Positions 23,678-31,659 of a DNA stretch of 32,061 nucleotides are shown here, in pieces (within the stretch, counting starts at the first letter, position 1; each line of letters starts with the position of its first letter). Below the pieces are notes generated by a model. That model made no database searches. It worked only from the letters and a program-made list of their open reading frames with translations, and had not been told where the DNA came from. The stretch comes from CAYTET01 sp964436975 (lineage in GTDB: Bacteria > Bacillota_I > Bacilli_A > Erysipelotrichales > Erysipelotrichaceae). The stretch is from positions 1-32,061 of the forward strand of contig CAYTET010000012.1 of NCBI GenBank assembly GCA_964436975.1, read 5' to 3'. A program made the position numbers and the translations under genes.

Positions 23678-25018
23678 TCAGGATAGTTTAGTTATCCATT
23701 TGCCCCGGCGGTAAAACATATAGCCGAGGATTGCTTTTAATATCTGCATTGATTCTGTAAGCACAAACAGCCAGAAGAAGGAAACCGGTATGATGTGGGA
23801 ACACAGATAACTGATTCCCAGCGGAAAGATGCAGCTGAATAAACCGTCATTGCAGAAAACAGCTACTGTATCTCCGCCAATTCGCAGGATGTTATAGAAA
23901 CACATCGTGAATCCACCCAACGGGCCAATCAGACACTTGGCAATCAGCATAGCCATGCAAAGATCCTTCAATTGCCCGCCTAAGGAAAACATTCCCGGAA
24001 TGAATGGTGTGGCCAGTCCCAGAGCCGCAGCCCCTATAATATACATCATAAAATTGGTTGCCAGGGTACTGGCGGCATTTTCTTTGGCCGCTTTGAAATT
24101 GCCTTTGCCTAACTCTCCTCCAACCATAACCCCGATGGTCGGACCGGCTCCCTTTGATAAAACAAAGAACAGCTGGCTCATGTTATTGACTACTGTCAGA
24201 CAGGCGATATTGGTTTCGGAGACATAGCTGTAGTTTTTCATGATGAACAGGTAGGCGATGGAAAACAGGCTTTCATTCAGAATAAGAGGCATTGATGTTT
24301 TCAGCACATTCAGTTTCTCGGTCGTGTCAAGTCTGGGATATCTGACTGAAAACTTGAATTCGGATTCGGGCAGATTCATCGTCACAAGCAGATAGACTGA
24401 TTCACTGAGCCTCCCCAGCAGAAGAGCCAGAGCCGCTCCCTCGATTCCCATCTTCGGGCATCCCATTCCGCCGCTGATAAACAGATAGCAGCACAGCAGA
24501 TTAACGGCACAGTCGATGGTACCTGAAACCATCGTTATCCGGGCCCGGCCGGTAAATGAATAACTTTCACTCCACAATAGATTGAGGATGTACAGCGGGA
24601 ATGTCCAGGCAAACAGCCGCAGGTAATTAGAAGCATAGCCGGCAATTTCCGCATCATTCTTAATAAATATGCTGACAAACGGCTCCGCGAAGAAGCAGAA
24701 TCCTGCCGCAAAAATCAAACCGACAATCAGTGACAGCTGCATTCCAAAGCGCAAAACCTGATTGTATTTTGTCTTATTGTTGTCACCATAGAACTGGGAA
24801 ATAAAAACATGGAATCCGCCGGTAAGCCCCAGAGCCACCATTGAGAAGATACTGTATGATTCATTGGCAATCGTATATCCGCTGATGGCCTTATAGGATA
24901 ATGTTCCCATAATAGCCACATTCATATTCGTAACGCCGAGCACAATCAGCTGCGATAGGATGATTGGCCAGCCAAGCTTAAAATACTTTTTGAGAAAGCC
25001 CTTGTTGATTAACTTCAT
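23678..25018 (-). CDS. MATE-family efflux transporter
   Basis: This 446-residue protein has about twelve membrane helices in two repeats and the usual MATE N-terminus (KLGWPIILSQLIVLGVTNMNVAIMG). GLTGGFHVFISQFYGDNNKTKYNQ fits the first repeat. Such proteins expel organic cations or metabolites with Na+ or H+ exchange. A GAGGT ribosome site precedes the ATG at 25018, 10 bp after the second EIIB gene ends. A MATE exporter inside a PTS operon is unusual. It may expel an aglycone, amine or toxic intermediate released from the imported substrate. Confidence 0.9.
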   Translation of the reverse strand: MKLINKGFLKKYFKLGWPIILSQLIVLGVTNMNVAIMGTLSYKAISGYTIANESYSIFSMVALGLTGGFHVFISQFYGDNNKTKYNQVLRFGMQLSLIVGLIFAAGFCFFAEPFVSIFIKNDAEIAGYASNYLRLFAWTFPLYILNLLWSESYSFTGRARITMVSGTIDCAVNLLCCYLFISGGMGCPKMGIEGAALALLLGRLSESVYLLVTMNLPESEFKFSVRYPRLDTTEKLNVLKTSMPLILNESLFSIAYLFIMKNYSYVSETNIACLTVVNNMSQLFFVLSKGAGPTIGVMVGGELGKGNFKAAKENAASTLATNFMMYIIGAAALGLATPFIPGMFSLGGQLKDLCMAMLIAKCLIGPLGGFTMCFYNILRIGGDTVAVFCNDGLFSCIFPLGISYLCSHIIPVSFFWLFVLTESMQILKAILGYMFYRRGKWITKLS

Positions 25019-25028
25019 TACTTTTACC

Positions 25029-25532
25029 TCATAGCATCACCTGTTTGCCAGCCAGAACATTGGGATCTATTTTCTCTTTTCCGTCACTGGGAACCCGGCA
25101 GATATACAATTCGGCACTGTCGGCTAATTCCTTGATAATCTGAACATCTTCTCTGGTCAGAAACACATAGTCATTGACCTTTATAGCATTAGGCCGGTTG
25201 CGCAGCCCGCCGATATTTATGGCTGTTTTATTGTTGCTGGAGTTCAATAGCGTGTCATAAACTAATTTTGCGTCAAATAAACTACCGACGATAATAATGC
25301 TGTTATCATCGCATTGATTCTCTTCGCATATTTTGGCTTCACTTTCAGCCAGGGTAATAATGTCCAGGCTTACTTCCTTAGGCATGGACAGATTTAAAAC
25401 CATACTTATAAAACCGTCACTGCTGGCTTCGTCATCAACGATAATGATTTTCTGCAGTTTCAAAAACTCTATCCAGGCAAAAGCCACCTGGCCGTGTAGA
25501 AGACGGTCATCAACCCTTATCAGCTTAATCAT
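25029..25532 (-). CDS. PTS mannose/fructose/sorbose-family EIIB component (second copy)
   Basis: This 167-residue cytoplasmic phosphocarrier has the phosphorylated His14 in RVDDRLLHGQVAFAW. The C-terminal half carries INIGGLRNRPNAIKVNDYVFLTREDV, typical of EIIB-Man. It overlaps the second EIIA gene by 8 nt, so the two form a pair. It resembles the first EIIB of the operon in its N-terminus but diverges strongly afterwards (for example the Cys- and Asp-rich ICEENQCDDNSI). It could feed the same EIICD or be a regulatory phosphocarrier for the PRD protein encoded just upstream. Confidence 0.93.
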   Translation of the reverse strand: MIKLIRVDDRLLHGQVAFAWIEFLKLQKIIIVDDEASSDGFISMVLNLSMPKEVSLDIITLAESEAKICEENQCDDNSIIIVGSLFDAKLVYDTLLNSSNNKTAINIGGLRNRPNAIKVNDYVFLTREDVQIIKELADSAELYICRVPSDGKEKIDPNVLAGKQVML

Positions 25533-25911
25533 GAGCTTTCACCAGATCATTGACATAGGCCATCTGTTCACGGCCGACGCTGATTGCGTTTTCAATTGTT
25601 TCATCACTGGCTGATTCAACATACAGCAGTTCCAGAATAATGGCCAGATTATATCCGGCAATCAATTTAAACTGATACTGATGCAGAAGCCTGATACAGT
25701 ACTGGTTGATTGCCCCCTCCAGGACATCAGTAAAAATTATGACCTGCTGGTCAGCATGTTTCTGCAGCAATGTCTGTAAAGTCAGCTGATAGTCGTTATT
25801 GGATACTTCTTCGCTGACGGCATAGATATTATCATGGACCCCCGCTAAAAACTCGATTGTCTTAAGTGTTTTTGACGGATAACCGCCATGGCCGGCAATA
25901 ATGTAAATCAT
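25525..25911 (-). CDS. PTS mannose-family EIIA component (second copy)
   Basis: This 128-residue protein takes phosphate from HPr and passes it to EIIB. The active His8 is in YIIAGHGGYPSKTLKTIEFLAG, and the family block FTDVLEGAINQ replaces the more usual TDLLGGSVNQ. It begins 4 nt after the regulator gene ends and overlaps the second EIIB gene. It is notably divergent from the other EIIA in this operon, which argues against recent duplication. Confidence 0.9.
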   Translation of the reverse strand: MIYIIAGHGGYPSKTLKTIEFLAGVHDNIYAVSEEVSNNDYQLTLQTLLQKHADQQVIIFTDVLEGAINQYCIRLLHQYQFKLIAGYNLAIILELLYVESASDETIENAISVGREQMAYVNDLVKAHD

Positions 25912-25915
25912 TCCC

Positions 25916-27841
25916 TCACCTGCTTTCGCTGTCAGTCATCAATTCAATCAGATCAGCCGTGCTCTGCGCATTAAGCAGCTTCTGCACAGCTGTTTCTCTT
26001 TTGGTTTTCTCATTAAGATAATGATAGGCAAGAAACAATTCCTGCAGCTGCAGACTTGCGGCATTAACCCAGAAGACAATCTGAATCCATTGGTTCTTCC
26101 AGATTATCGGCTTTTTCAGCGTTACCATGAGAATGAAGTTTTCAGGTATCACCATATTCGAATGCAGAAAAACAATTTTCTTGTTTGTTTCAAGCACCAT
26201 CTCCTGCTTTGAAGAAGAAATGGCGTGATATACTTCGCCGGCATTCACAAACAGTTTGGAAATTCTTTTCAGCACTTCGCTTTTATCGTTGGCGGCCAGA
26301 TGATTGATGCAGTACTGCGGTTTGAAGAAAGAAGGCAGATCGATGTTGTTATAACTGGCATTATCAATAGCTTCTTTAATCTGAATATAGAACGGCCGGC
26401 TGCTGGATAAAACCACCTGGGGAAGCTCAATCTCGGCGGCCACTTTGATAGTGGTGATAAGCAGGCTGTATTTGGAAAGATCAACCGTATCGAGTTTATA
26501 GAAATCACAGATGTCGATATCAGCAGACCAGTGGTAGAGATATTCATTTATCTCATTGATGATGGTGGCCATTTCAGGCCGCCCCTGGCAGCAAAGCAGC
26601 AGGATTCGCTTGTTATTCTTCAGCGAGTTGATAATCAGCAGATTGGCATACAGTATCAGATAAGCATATTCATTGATGTTCATTTTCACCTGATAGCGAT
26701 TCTCAATGACAGATGAAATATCACAGGTAATAAAAGCTGCCAAAGGATAATTGCCAATCGTTTTATAAACTTCGGCGTTGCGGATGACCATGCCCGTTCT
26801 CAGACGCTCCACCATAACCGGAATATGCAGGCTCAGATACTTTTCGAACTGGCTGATATTGAGGTTTTCAATATGATACTTCTGACTCAGCAGCTGGCAT
26901 ATTTCAGCAATTACCTTGCCGGTGAATTCCTGATCATATCCGGTAAGCTCCTCAATCTCGTTAAGATGCTTACTGTGAAAATGGAGCGTGAAATACAGCG
27001 CTTCTTCGTTGGGCAGAATAATGTTCTGCCATTCTTCCAGTTTTTCTTTCAGCCTTTTACCAGCCGGATATTCATGATAGCTGACAACGGCCTTTGCCTT
27101 ATCACCGGTCATTTTCACATAGTTGTAAAATTTCCAGCGTCTGATGGCAATGCAGATATGAATGACAAAGTTTTGGAATGAAGCATCGGAAATGTTCAGA
27201 TTGAATTCGCTGACCACTTCTTTAAGGATGGCTGTGATTTTCTGCAGTTCTATTTTATTGGCCGTTGAGACAAACATGGCGTGATCAGCCGCAAAGAATC
27301 CGGTTGACACTGCGCTGTGAAAATAGTACTCGGCAATGCAGAGCCGTTTGCCGATCTCATCGCCCTTCAGAATAATTCCAAACTTCGGCTTTGTTTCAAT
27401 AGACAGGCCGTACTCGCTCAAAATGCTCTTCACTTCTTTAAGATCAGTATTCAAAGTCGTCGCGCTTACGTAAAGCTCGGAAATTAGATTCTCAGCCGAT
27501 ATGTAATAATCAATTGCCAGCAGTTTCTTGATGATGTAATTGATCCGTTCATACCGGTACTGCGGCACTTCGATAGTGTTTTTGTATTCAACCGCCTTGA
27601 CCGCATGATTATACTGGTCGAACAGAAAACGGTCCTTGATGGTCAGCTGATAGCCTTTGCCCAAGCGGGATTCAATGAGGGCTCCGTATTCCTGAATGAC
27701 CGCGTTTATTTCGCTGACGTCATTTTTCACAGTCCGGGTGCTGACATTAAAAGAAAGCGCCAGATCCGAACTGGTGATGACTTGCAGGTCTTCATTCAGG
27801 CGGGACAGAATGCCCTCTCTCCGTTTAGTAAGGTATTGCAC
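25916..27841 (-). CDS. PRD-containing PTS-responsive transcriptional regulator (LicR/MtlR type)
   Basis: This 641-residue regulator has two N-terminal helix-turn-helix units (about 6-60 and 98-150), so it should bind DNA rather than RNA. PRD1 (about 190-300) has His228, His287 and His289. PRD2 (about 305-410) has His339, but its second site reads LILYANLL with Tyr398 where His is expected. An EIIB-like domain follows (ILLLCCQGRPEMATI, Cys417/418), then an EIIA-2 domain with His560 in IVFLHSNMV. Phosphorylation by PTS proteins should set its activity. It lies between the two EIIA/EIIB sets, 8 bp after the first EIIB gene. The inverted repeats upstream of the operon are candidate targets. Confidence 0.9.
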   Translation of the reverse strand: MQYLTKRREGILSRLNEDLQVITSSDLALSFNVSTRTVKNDVSEINAVIQEYGALIESRLGKGYQLTIKDRFLFDQYNHAVKAVEYKNTIEVPQYRYERINYIIKKLLAIDYYISAENLISELYVSATTLNTDLKEVKSILSEYGLSIETKPKFGIILKGDEIGKRLCIAEYYFHSAVSTGFFAADHAMFVSTANKIELQKITAILKEVVSEFNLNISDASFQNFVIHICIAIRRWKFYNYVKMTGDKAKAVVSYHEYPAGKRLKEKLEEWQNIILPNEEALYFTLHFHSKHLNEIEELTGYDQEFTGKVIAEICQLLSQKYHIENLNISQFEKYLSLHIPVMVERLRTGMVIRNAEVYKTIGNYPLAAFITCDISSVIENRYQVKMNINEYAYLILYANLLIINSLKNNKRILLLCCQGRPEMATIINEINEYLYHWSADIDICDFYKLDTVDLSKYSLLITTIKVAAEIELPQVVLSSSRPFYIQIKEAIDNASYNNIDLPSFFKPQYCINHLAANDKSEVLKRISKLFVNAGEVYHAISSSKQEMVLETNKKIVFLHSNMVIPENFILMVTLKKPIIWKNQWIQIVFWVNAASLQLQELFLAYHYLNEKTKRETAVQKLLNAQSTADLIELMTDSESR

Positions 27842-27849
27842 TTTTTCTC

Positions 27850-28326
27850 CTATAAGCTGTTGTTGATGATGTTTTTCTTCTCTTCAGGCACAGCCCTGAT
27901 CTCCAGTTCGATGCCTTGGTCCCTAAGCTGGCGGGCCACATCCAGATCAGCCATTGTCAGAGTGACACTTCCGGTAAACCGGTGGCTTTCAACGCCGGGC
28001 TTTTCCTTGATTCCGCCCAGGTTGATTGATTTGATTTCCGGAACGGCTGAAACGATGGCTCCGGCATCTGTGATGTTGTTAACAATTATCATCACTACTT
28101 TGCGGTCGCTGACATGGGTCTTAATTTTGGCAATGCCGTCACTGACGCTGAGCACTTCCAGTACAGTTCCCCGCGGCTTGGCAATACTCAGGGTCATCAC
28201 CGTGATCTCATCTTTGGCAATTTGATCATTAACCACATAAATTGTATCAATGCTGAGCATTTTAGTCCATGAAAATGCGACCTGGCCATGCAGCAGACGA
28301 TCATCAATTCTCAATAGTTTAATCAT
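27850..28326 (-). CDS. PTS mannose/fructose/sorbose-family EIIB component (first copy)
   Basis: This 158-residue protein passes phosphate from EIIA to the sugar as it is imported. The phosphorylation site is His14 in RIDDRLLHGQVAFSW, followed by YVVNDQIAKDEITVMTLSIAKP and INLGGIKEKPGVESHRFTGSVTLT. The start at 28326 has GGAGGAACCTAGT before the ATG and matches the family N-terminus; an in-frame ATG at 28362 adds an unrelated leader. A stable hairpin sits just upstream of its ribosome site. Confidence 0.94.
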   Translation of the reverse strand: MIKLLRIDDRLLHGQVAFSWTKMLSIDTIYVVNDQIAKDEITVMTLSIAKPRGTVLEVLSVSDGIAKIKTHVSDRKVVMIIVNNITDAGAIVSAVPEIKSINLGGIKEKPGVESHRFTGSVTLTMADLDVARQLRDQGIELEIRAVPEEKKNIINNSL

Positions 28327-28340
28327 ACTAGGTTCCTCCA

Positions 28341-28376
28341 TATACAGAAGGCGAGTAAACACCCGCCCTCTGTATT
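28341..28376 (-). other. Intercistronic RNA hairpin between the EIICD and EIIB genes
   Basis: Segments 28342-28353 and 28364-28375 form a 12-bp stem around a 10-nt loop. The only mismatch on DNA becomes a G-U pair in the minus-strand RNA, so the hairpin suits the coding transcript. No U-run follows, so it is probably an RNA-stability or processing element and not a terminator. Confidence 0.6.
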
Positions 28377-28383
28377 GTTCTTT

Positions 28384-29958
28384 TTAGAAAATACCGATAA
28401 AGGCTCCGACAATACCGATAGCCATCAGCACTAACATGACAACAATGACATTGGCCTGTTTCTTCATAACCTTTGATAAGGCAAATACGGTAATCAATGA
28501 CAGCAGACCAGGCATGATTGAATCAAGCAGCTCCTGCACAACGAAGGTGGTCTCGCCGATTGTAAACTGCAGAGCGGTGGTAACTGAAACCAGCGATCCG
28601 GTCATGGCGCCGACCATGGTGATACCCATGATGGAGCAGCACAGCGTAATCTTATCCATTAAGCCAGACTGATAAAGCTTCTTGACAGCTCCGCTTCCCA
28701 GTTCATAAGTCTTCAATAAACCCCAGTGGTGAATAATAACGTTAGGAATATTGAACAGAATCAGGAAGACAAACGGAGCCAGGATACTGCCGTTGACGCC
28801 CATCTGACAGGCAATAGAAGCGCACATGATGCGGTAACTGCCCCAGAAGATAGCATCGCCGATACCGGCAGCCGGGCCCATCAGGGCAACCTTGACGGAG
28901 GAGATGGCCTGGCCGGAAACTGTTCCGCTGACCGCCTTTTCCTCTTCCATCGCCAGGGCAATGCCGGTAATCAGAGTGACTACGGTAGGAGTGGTGTTGA
29001 AGAATTCAACATGACGGCCCAGTGCTTCCTTATAATCATCGGGTCTGTCCTTATACAATACCTGCAGGGCCGGCACTAAGCTGTAACCGAAACCGGTGCC
29101 CTGGAATCTTTCTGTGGAGAAGTCAGCTTCCAGCTGATAAGATCTCCAAATAACCTTGTTAAGAATTTTCTTATCAAGAATGCGCGGGGCCTTGCTCTCT
29201 TCCGGCTCATCATCGGCAATCTCGGTTTCCTTGCCGTCTTTAACAAAGAAGAAGGCAATAACCGCAAAGGCCGCAGCCAGAATTGAAATGGCAATATTGT
29301 CCAGACCAAGATAAATGGAGAAGACATAGCCGATGAAGAAGAAGGCTCCTACTTCCTTGGACCAGCACAGATTCATCAGCATGGCAAAGCCTAATGCCGG
29401 AATAAGAGTAGTGCCAGCCTTTAAGCCTCTCATCAGGGCAGCCGGGGCATTAGCCACAAAGGCTTCAACCACTACTGAGCCTAACAGCAAGGCAATAAAG
29501 AAGACTGTTCCATCGATAACCGTTCTCCGCCACCACATGATCCAGTGCCAGAGTTCAAACTTCTTGGTATTGCCGTCTTCGGCGGCATGAATCTCAATGC
29601 GGCTCAGCAATACCAGCAAAGGTGAGATAGCCTGACTGACTAAAGTGTACAGCATGCTGCACGGAACGGCTAAGGTAATAGCCAGTTCGGCCCCAGCACC
29701 GTTTGTCAGTGCATAAGTTGTGCCCAGCAATGAGGCAACCGTCATATTGACAGCCGTCGAAATGCCGATAACCATAACACCCATGTATGCCAATTCCAGA
29801 TATGCACCGATGATCGTGCCCTGCACGACATCGCCAAGAACCAAGCCGACAAACGGACCCAGCACTATCGGTCTGTTAGGCAGAGCCTGGCCGGTCAAGC
29901 CGTTGGTATTCGCAATCAATGCGCCTAAATAGGCAATAATCAAATACTTGACTACCAT
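28384..29958 (-). CDS. PTS mannose-family EIIC-EIID fusion protein
   Basis: This 524-residue protein is the whole membrane channel of a mannose-type PTS in one chain. Residues 1-249 are EIIC (IIAYLGALIANTNGLTGQALPNRPIVLGP, then several helices). Residues 250-271 are a charged linker (DGKETEIADDEPEESK). Residues 272-524 are EIID, starting ILNKVIWRSYQLEADFSTERFQGTGFGYSLVPAL and containing RHVEFFNTTP and MGPAAGIGDAIFWG. EIIC and EIID are usually separate proteins of about 260 and 280 residues. The frame is open across the junction with no internal stop. It begins 1 nt after the EIIA stop and has AAAGGAG upstream. Confidence 0.93.
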   Translation of the reverse strand: MVVKYLIIAYLGALIANTNGLTGQALPNRPIVLGPFVGLVLGDVVQGTIIGAYLELAYMGVMVIGISTAVNMTVASLLGTTYALTNGAGAELAITLAVPCSMLYTLVSQAISPLLVLLSRIEIHAAEDGNTKKFELWHWIMWWRRTVIDGTVFFIALLLGSVVVEAFVANAPAALMRGLKAGTTLIPALGFAMLMNLCWSKEVGAFFFIGYVFSIYLGLDNIAISILAAAFAVIAFFFVKDGKETEIADDEPEESKAPRILDKKILNKVIWRSYQLEADFSTERFQGTGFGYSLVPALQVLYKDRPDDYKEALGRHVEFFNTTPTVVTLITGIALAMEEEKAVSGTVSGQAISSVKVALMGPAAGIGDAIFWGSYRIMCASIACQMGVNGSILAPFVFLILFNIPNVIIHHWGLLKTYELGSGAVKKLYQSGLMDKITLCCSIMGITMVGAMTGSLVSVTTALQFTIGETTFVVQELLDSIMPGLLSLITVFALSKVMKKQANVIVVMLVLMAIGIVGAFIGIF

Positions 29959-29959
29959 A

Positions 29960-30361
29960 CTATTCTCCTTTCTCCCGCTTATTTAAAAAGCTATTAATGA
30001 ATATCATTTGTTCCTGTGCCGTTGAGACACATTCTCTGATCTGTGTTGGAATGTCACAGTCAGGATCAATGGTCAAAGCTCTCATCAGAAGCGCCAGATT
30101 AACACCGGTGATTATTTCTAATCTTTTGCTCCCGCGATACTTTGTCACAACCTGATTGACACTGCCTCCCAGCAGATCAGTCAGAACAATGATATATTCA
30201 TCCAAAATAGTATCCAGCTTTTCATAGAACTCTTTTTCAAAGTTGTCGTTATCGACATAAGCCGTAATAATCGATATGTCATCTCTTTGGCCAATCAGCA
30301 GTTTAGCGGCATCCGCCAGCCCTTCGGCCATCAGGGAATGTGTTGCGATCAGATAATGCAT
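29960..30361 (-). CDS. PTS mannose-family EIIA component (first copy)
   Basis: This 133-residue phosphocarrier has active His8 in YLIATHSLMAEGLADAAKLLIG. The blocks LTDLLGGSVNQVV and ITGVNLALLMRAL are typical of EIIA-Man. It should receive phosphate from HPr and pass it to the EIIB encoded at 27850-28326. It begins 11 bp after the SIS-domain gene ends and its stop is 1 nt before the EIICD start codon. Confidence 0.94.
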   Translation of the reverse strand: MHYLIATHSLMAEGLADAAKLLIGQRDDISIITAYVDNDNFEKEFYEKLDTILDEYIIVLTDLLGGSVNQVVTKYRGSKRLEIITGVNLALLMRALTIDPDCDIPTQIRECVSTAQEQMIFINSFLNKREKGE

Positions 30362-30372
30362 GGCAGTTCCGT

Positions 30373-31464
30373 CTACTGTCTGGGTTTCTTCTGCGATTTA
30401 GTGGAAACAGCCTGCCTGAGGGCGGTATACAGCGGATGCATTTTGGTCTGCAGGGTTTCAGATGCATATTCGGCCAGCAGCGGACAGACAGCCAGATAAG
30501 CCAGCGGCTGCAGTTCTTGTTTTAAGGTCACCTCGGTGCAGATTGCATCAGGATCATCCGTTTTATGGCCGGTTATCAGAATAGTGTGATCGGTAATCTG
30601 GTGACAGGCCCCGATGATTGTATTGATCCGCGGACTGCATTCATCATTTGAGTCAAACGCAATTACGGTATAATGCGGGTTCAGCGGAAAGACCGGGCCA
30701 TGCAGAAACTCCTCAGCTTCGTAGGCAGTTGCATGAATTTTGACGCTCTCACCTATTTTCAAAGAGCCCTCGATTGCCGTAGCCAGATTGGCCCCGGCGC
30801 TGATCAGCCAGACATTGGTCATGGACAGCAGCTGTTTTTTATGACTCTCAATGTATTTAAAACTAGATTCCTGAAGCTGGGCATGGGCCTGAACGGTCTT
30901 CAGCATTTCCTTTTTCCAGTCTTCATAATCAGAATTATTTAAAATACCGGTTCTTTTGGCGGCTTCAACAGCGAACAGATCCAGATACAGAGCCAGGGTA
31001 ACAACACCTTTTGTCACCATGCCGACTTTTTCAATACCGACTCCCCAGTCCACAACCAGATCACAGATATCCTGGAAGTCAGATTCAACATCACCGGTAA
31101 TACCGATGGTCTTAAGCCCTTTGTCATGAATCAGCTGCAGTGCTTCAATTGAATTGGTGCTGCGGCCGCTCTGCGAAACTACCACCACAAAATCATTTTC
31201 ATCAATATCATTTTCATAATGAATAAAGGTCAGCGGTGTAATCACCTTTACCTCTTTTTTCAAAATCTTATGCATAAACTGCTGGGCGCATAAGGATCCG
31301 TTATATGAAGATCCGCAGGCCACGATGATAACCCGTTTATAATCTTTTCCGGCATATTCATCCACCAGACTCTTTGTCAGTGAAACAGAGGCGGCAATAT
31401 TTGCCAGCACCGCACTGGGGGTTTCAATGATATAATCCTTCATTGTCAGTTTCTTTTCTTCCAT
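30373..31464 (-). CDS. SIS-domain sugar-phosphate isomerase/deglycase (FrlB/GlmS-C/AgaS-like)
   Basis: This 363-residue cytoplasmic enzyme has two SIS domains. The first contains VACGSSYNGSLCAQQFM (48-64) and VVVSQSGRSTNSIEAL (98-113), which form the sugar-phosphate site. The second contains LISAGANLATAIEGSLKIGESV and the GlmS/FrlB-type segment YEAEEFLHGPVFPL with its Glu and His. Such enzymes split fructoselysine- or glucoselysine-6-phosphate, or deaminate amino sugar phosphates. As first gene before a mannose-type PTS it should process the phosphorylated import product. The layout recalls glucoselysine (gfr) operons, but the substrate is an inference. The ATG at 31464 has AAAGGAG upstream. 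Confidence 0.88.
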   Translation of the reverse strand: MEEKKLTMKDYIIETPSAVLANIAASVSLTKSLVDEYAGKDYKRVIIVACGSSYNGSLCAQQFMHKILKKEVKVITPLTFIHYENDIDENDFVVVVSQSGRSTNSIEALQLIHDKGLKTIGITGDVESDFQDICDLVVDWGVGIEKVGMVTKGVVTLALYLDLFAVEAAKRTGILNNSDYEDWKKEMLKTVQAHAQLQESSFKYIESHKKQLLSMTNVWLISAGANLATAIEGSLKIGESVKIHATAYEAEEFLHGPVFPLNPHYTVIAFDSNDECSPRINTIIGACHQITDHTILITGHKTDDPDAICTEVTLKQELQPLAYLAVCPLLAEYASETLQTKMHPLYTALRQAVSTKSQKKPRQ

Positions 31465-31493
31465 TGTTTTAGCTCCTTTATTCCTGCACTCTT

Positions 31494-31522
31494 ATATTAA
31501 AACCCCCTGCCTCTGCTGATAA
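31494..31522 (-). promoter_or_regulatory. Promoter of the carbohydrate operon
   Basis: On the minus strand TTATCA (31517-31522), a 17-bp spacer and TAATAT (31494-31499) give a moderate promoter with its start near 31487, about 23 nt before the SIS gene. The weak -35 fits a need for an activator bound upstream. Confidence 0.55.
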
Positions 31523-31531
31523 GTCGGACAA

Positions 31532-31550
31532 TTACACCCATAAGGGTGAA
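31532..31550. promoter_or_regulatory. Putative regulator-binding inverted repeat, proximal copy
   Basis: TTACACCCATAAGGGTGAA has CACCC/GGGTG arms and lies 10 bp upstream of the -35 box, centred near -54. That is a typical activator position. A related copy lies about 109 bp further upstream. Confidence 0.55.
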
Positions 31551-31554
31551 GCCG

Positions 31555-31586
31555 TGAAAACGCTTAACCTGGATTAAACGCTGAAA
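31555..31586. promoter_or_regulatory. Two cre-like catabolite-control boxes
   Basis: TGAAAACGCTTAAC (31555-31568) matches the CcpA consensus TGWAARCGYTWNCW at 12 of 14 positions. ATTAAACGCTGAAA (31573-31586) is a weaker second box 18 bp away. They lie just upstream of the proximal inverted repeat, suggesting catabolite control of the operon. Confidence 0.55.
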
Positions 31587-31609
31587 AACCCATTGTTTAC
31601 TGGGTTTTT
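31584..31609. terminator. Bidirectional terminator-like hairpin upstream of the carbohydrate operon
   Basis: A perfect 9-bp stem (AAAAACCCA, 31584-31592, with 31601-31609) has an 8-nt loop and T-runs on both strands. It lies upstream of the predicted operon promoter and probably blocks read-through from the peptide-transporter operon. Confidence 0.7.
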
Positions 31610-31640
31610 ATGCTGTTATCTTCATCATTGTTTTGTTGTA

Positions 31641-31659
31641 TTCACTCTTATCGGGTGAA
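31641..31659. promoter_or_regulatory. Putative regulator-binding inverted repeat, distal copy
   Basis: TTCACTCTTATCGGGTGAA shares TTCACyCTTAT and GGGTG with the proximal copy (read in the opposite orientation). A further half-site TTCACCC lies at 31675-31681, and a partial CACTCTTAT at 31487-31495 covers the promoter. Confidence 0.5.
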
